DNA of 64,000 nucleotides. Source: Porodaedalea pini (lineage: Eukaryota; Basidiomycota; Agaricomycetes; Hymenochaetales; Hymenochaetaceae). Below are positions 62,248 to 64,000 of this stretch, in pieces. The position numbers were made by a program, and so were the translations under genes. The DNA lies in contig NBAY01000004.1 in assembly GCA_002794775.1 (NCBI GenBank), positions 620,001 through 684,000 on the forward strand, written 5' to 3'. The notes under the pieces are model-generated. The model saw only the letters and a list, made by a program, of their open reading frames with translations. It was not told the DNA's origin and did no database searches. How positions within the stretch are numbered: position 1 is the first letter of the stretch; every line of letters starts with the position of its first letter.

Positions 62248-63111
62248 ATGGCGTCTTCGTCAAAACCCTTGCTTTTTCTGCGACGTGCACATCGAGCATA
62301 TGCGACAATCTCCACAAACGGCGTTGCCGACCTTGCCCAGGCCACTTCTGCACCTTTGAAAATCAAGGACCGACGCGTACAGACTACGACAGAATTCGCT
62401 CGCACCCCAAAGGAGGAACGCGCCCTCTCGCGCGTCGAGAAGAGGCAGCTTGTGCGTCCTCACGTTTTAAAGAAGACGGAGCGAAGCCGCCTGCGTGGTG
62501 TTCGCGTAATGCGGCGCGCGGATGGCACGATCGGCGAGCAGATTGTCGGCCAGCGCATCTACCTCCCGAACATCATCTTCACTCTTGTGCGCAACCACAC
62601 GCCGCCAGGTCAGGCGTACAACCCGCATGAAGCGACGTTCCACATCCCCCAGAACATCACTAAGACGGATGTGCGCTCGTACCTGCACGCGATTTACGGC
62701 ATCGAGTGCACGTACATCCGCACGGACAACTACCTCGTGTCGATGAAGCACAGGAAAAACATCGCGACTGGCCGGCTGCAGGACAAGGGTCAGAAGAGTG
62801 CTTACAAGCGCGCGGTCGTCGGTCTCAAGCAGCCGTTCTACTACCCGCAAATGGTGGAGGATATGAACGGCAAGGAGCGCTGGTTGAGGGAGGCGACTCT
62901 TGAGAACTCGTTCCGCCTGAAGGACTGGAAGGAATTGCAGAAGGCTCTCAATGTCAAGTTTGAAAAGGGAACGAGGGAGAACAATGTGCCCGCTCTCGCA
63001 CAGAACTGGGACACGCGAAAAAAGATTTTCCGAAAGTTATGGGAACGCAGGGAGGAGAGGGAGAGAGCCGCTCGGGACGTCGTAAAACGAATGGAAGAAG
63101 CACGGAAGTAG
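62248..63111 (+). CDS. MRP20: Mitochondrial large-subunit ribosomal protein uL23m
   Basis: One exon of 287 codons; the protein is at the mitoribosome exit tunnel. An N-terminal targeting sequence (SSKPLLFLRRAHRAYA) precedes RLRGVRVMRRADGTIGEQIV, then the L23 core QRIYLPNIIFTLVRNHTPPG, NPHEATFHIPQNITKTDVRS and YLHAIYGIECTYIRTDNYLV. A charged C-terminal extension (RREERERAARDVVKRMEEAR) is typical of fungal uL23m. It shares its 5' region with the flavin-reductase-like gene; both starts are about 150 nt apart and mitochondrial function may be co-regulated, which is inference. Confidence 0.93.
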   Translation: MASSSKPLLFLRRAHRAYATISTNGVADLAQATSAPLKIKDRRVQTTTEFARTPKEERALSRVEKRQLVRPHVLKKTERSRLRGVRVMRRADGTIGEQIVGQRIYLPNIIFTLVRNHTPPGQAYNPHEATFHIPQNITKTDVRSYLHAIYGIECTYIRTDNYLVSMKHRKNIATGRLQDKGQKSAYKRAVVGLKQPFYYPQMVEDMNGKERWLREATLENSFRLKDWKELQKALNVKFEKGTRENNVPALAQNWDTRKKIFRKLWERREERERAARDVVKRMEEARK

Positions 63112-64000
63112 ATGAAATGGCGGTGTGGTACTGGAAGGGGCTTGCTTTCGAGGGTTTCACTCGTTCAATGTATGTTCTGCATTTGCAATGACTTAATATG
63201 ACTCTAGTGTCAGCTTCCTGTCGCGCAATAAGGCATCGGTATGGCTGGAACAATATCTGGAAATCCGCCTACATAGATGAGCGTGATAAAGCTCGCCTCA
63301 ATCATACTATCAGCACGTTTACTAAGGACGACTAACCGAAAGAGCCTGACAAGCTAAACGTGTACGCGCAACTGCCACCTAGTCACTTACGATAGCCAAG
63401 ATGATATTTAATCTGCGGAGTCCCAAACAAGATGTGCAGGTGCGTGCAGGTGTATAATCTTACTCAAAATGATCAAATTTTCAACAGGTCCTCCCAGGAT
63501 CATTGTGTGTAGCACGCGAAATCACGGCAAGCGCTAGTCTGACAGTACACTCTCTTGGCTGGTGTGTTTAAGGCTCACAGTCCAACGAGGCTGGATTGAA
63601 TCTAGCTAAGGACTCGTACACCAGCAGCGAATGATAGTGCTCGGAGGGCATTCATTGTGGGTACATTGACAACCCGAATAGTAAATCGCATAGCGTAGAT
63701 TCATTGAGGCGTTGATCCCAGCCCTCATAGGATCCCCCATCTAAATGGGCAAACCTTCGTCAACGGGTGGTCCAACAACTATACAAACAACCCAGGACAC
63801 ACTTGATATTCTTTCAAGTTCTCGGCTTTTTGATTTGCAAATTCATCGTCTTCTCCCACCTCTCGACTGCGATACCACGAGACGTCCTGAGTTTGACCCA
63901 TGTCGACTTCTCCGAGGTCAGCGGGGCATCTGCTGATTCTGTTGAAACATAATACATGGTACTGCTCTTGCTTGTCGTCTATTGCTAAGCCGACCGACTC
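63112..64000. other. Region to the end of the window, no gene recognised
   Basis: About 890 nt. Short open frames near 63745-63950 have no recognisable content. It may hold the 3' region of uL23m and the flank of a gene beyond the window. Confidence 0.5.

Overview
The window looks like nuclear DNA of a filamentous basidiomycete, most likely an Agaricomycete. Protein-coding genes are split by many 45-65 nt introns with GT...AG ends, intergenic spaces are short, and there is a cluster of the cyclin-like F-box/leucine-rich genes that are amplified in mushroom-forming fungi. I traced genes by joining reading frames across introns and recognising conserved motifs; no database search was possible.

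Layout. Positions 1-16 kb are dense conserved housekeeping genes: the C-terminal part of a TBC/EF-hand Rab GAP (+), the bifunctional purine enzyme AICAR transformylase/IMP cyclohydrolase (-), an EI24/RRT8-like membrane protein (-), a LYC1-like N-acetyltransferase broken by several frameshifts (-), a mitochondrial EngB-type GTPase (-), the COMPASS WD40 subunit Swd3/WDR5 (+), an HDDC2-type HD-domain nucleotidase (-), a DHH phosphoesterase with a C-terminal PIP-like motif (+) and the Zim17 zinc-finger chaperone (-).

Positions 16.8-33 kb are an accessory region. Two decayed F-box genes with shared 3' flanks form an inverted duplication (about 16.8-19.0 kb and 27.3-29.6 kb) around an intact amino-acid permease gene and a long non-coding stretch holding an 879 bp terminal-inverted-repeat element. 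A second, GGTCC-rich element sits at the 5' edge of the second F-box pseudogene. An intact third F-box gene lies at 31.2-33.0 kb.

Positions 33.7-49.4 kb return to functional genes: a Trm140/METTL2 tRNA m3C methyltransferase (-), a large Rom-type RhoGEF with DEP, two tandem DH domains, PH and CNH (+), another F-box remnant (+), a GH16 cell-wall glucanase/transglycosidase (-) and a membrane-anchored Dcr2-like phosphatase (-). Positions 49.5-55.8 kb hold one degenerate Tad-like LINE (ORF1 with zinc knuckles, ORF2 with endonuclease, RT and RNase H). Positions 55.9-63.1 kb carry POL1 (DNA polymerase alpha), a flavin-reductase-like protein and mitochondrial ribosomal protein uL23m.

There is no operon logic, but themes recur. 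ATIC and POL1 serve nucleotide and DNA synthesis; Zim17, EngB, uL23m and perhaps the flavin reductase-like protein serve mitochondria; the RhoGEF and GH16 protein serve cell-wall integrity. Several promoters share a CACGTG E-box and/or a palindromic GACGCGTC (MluI cell-cycle box core). The strongest unusual signal is the RhoGEF: its second DH domain appears to be a tandem exon-cassette duplication in which three intron positions and phases are conserved between the copies.
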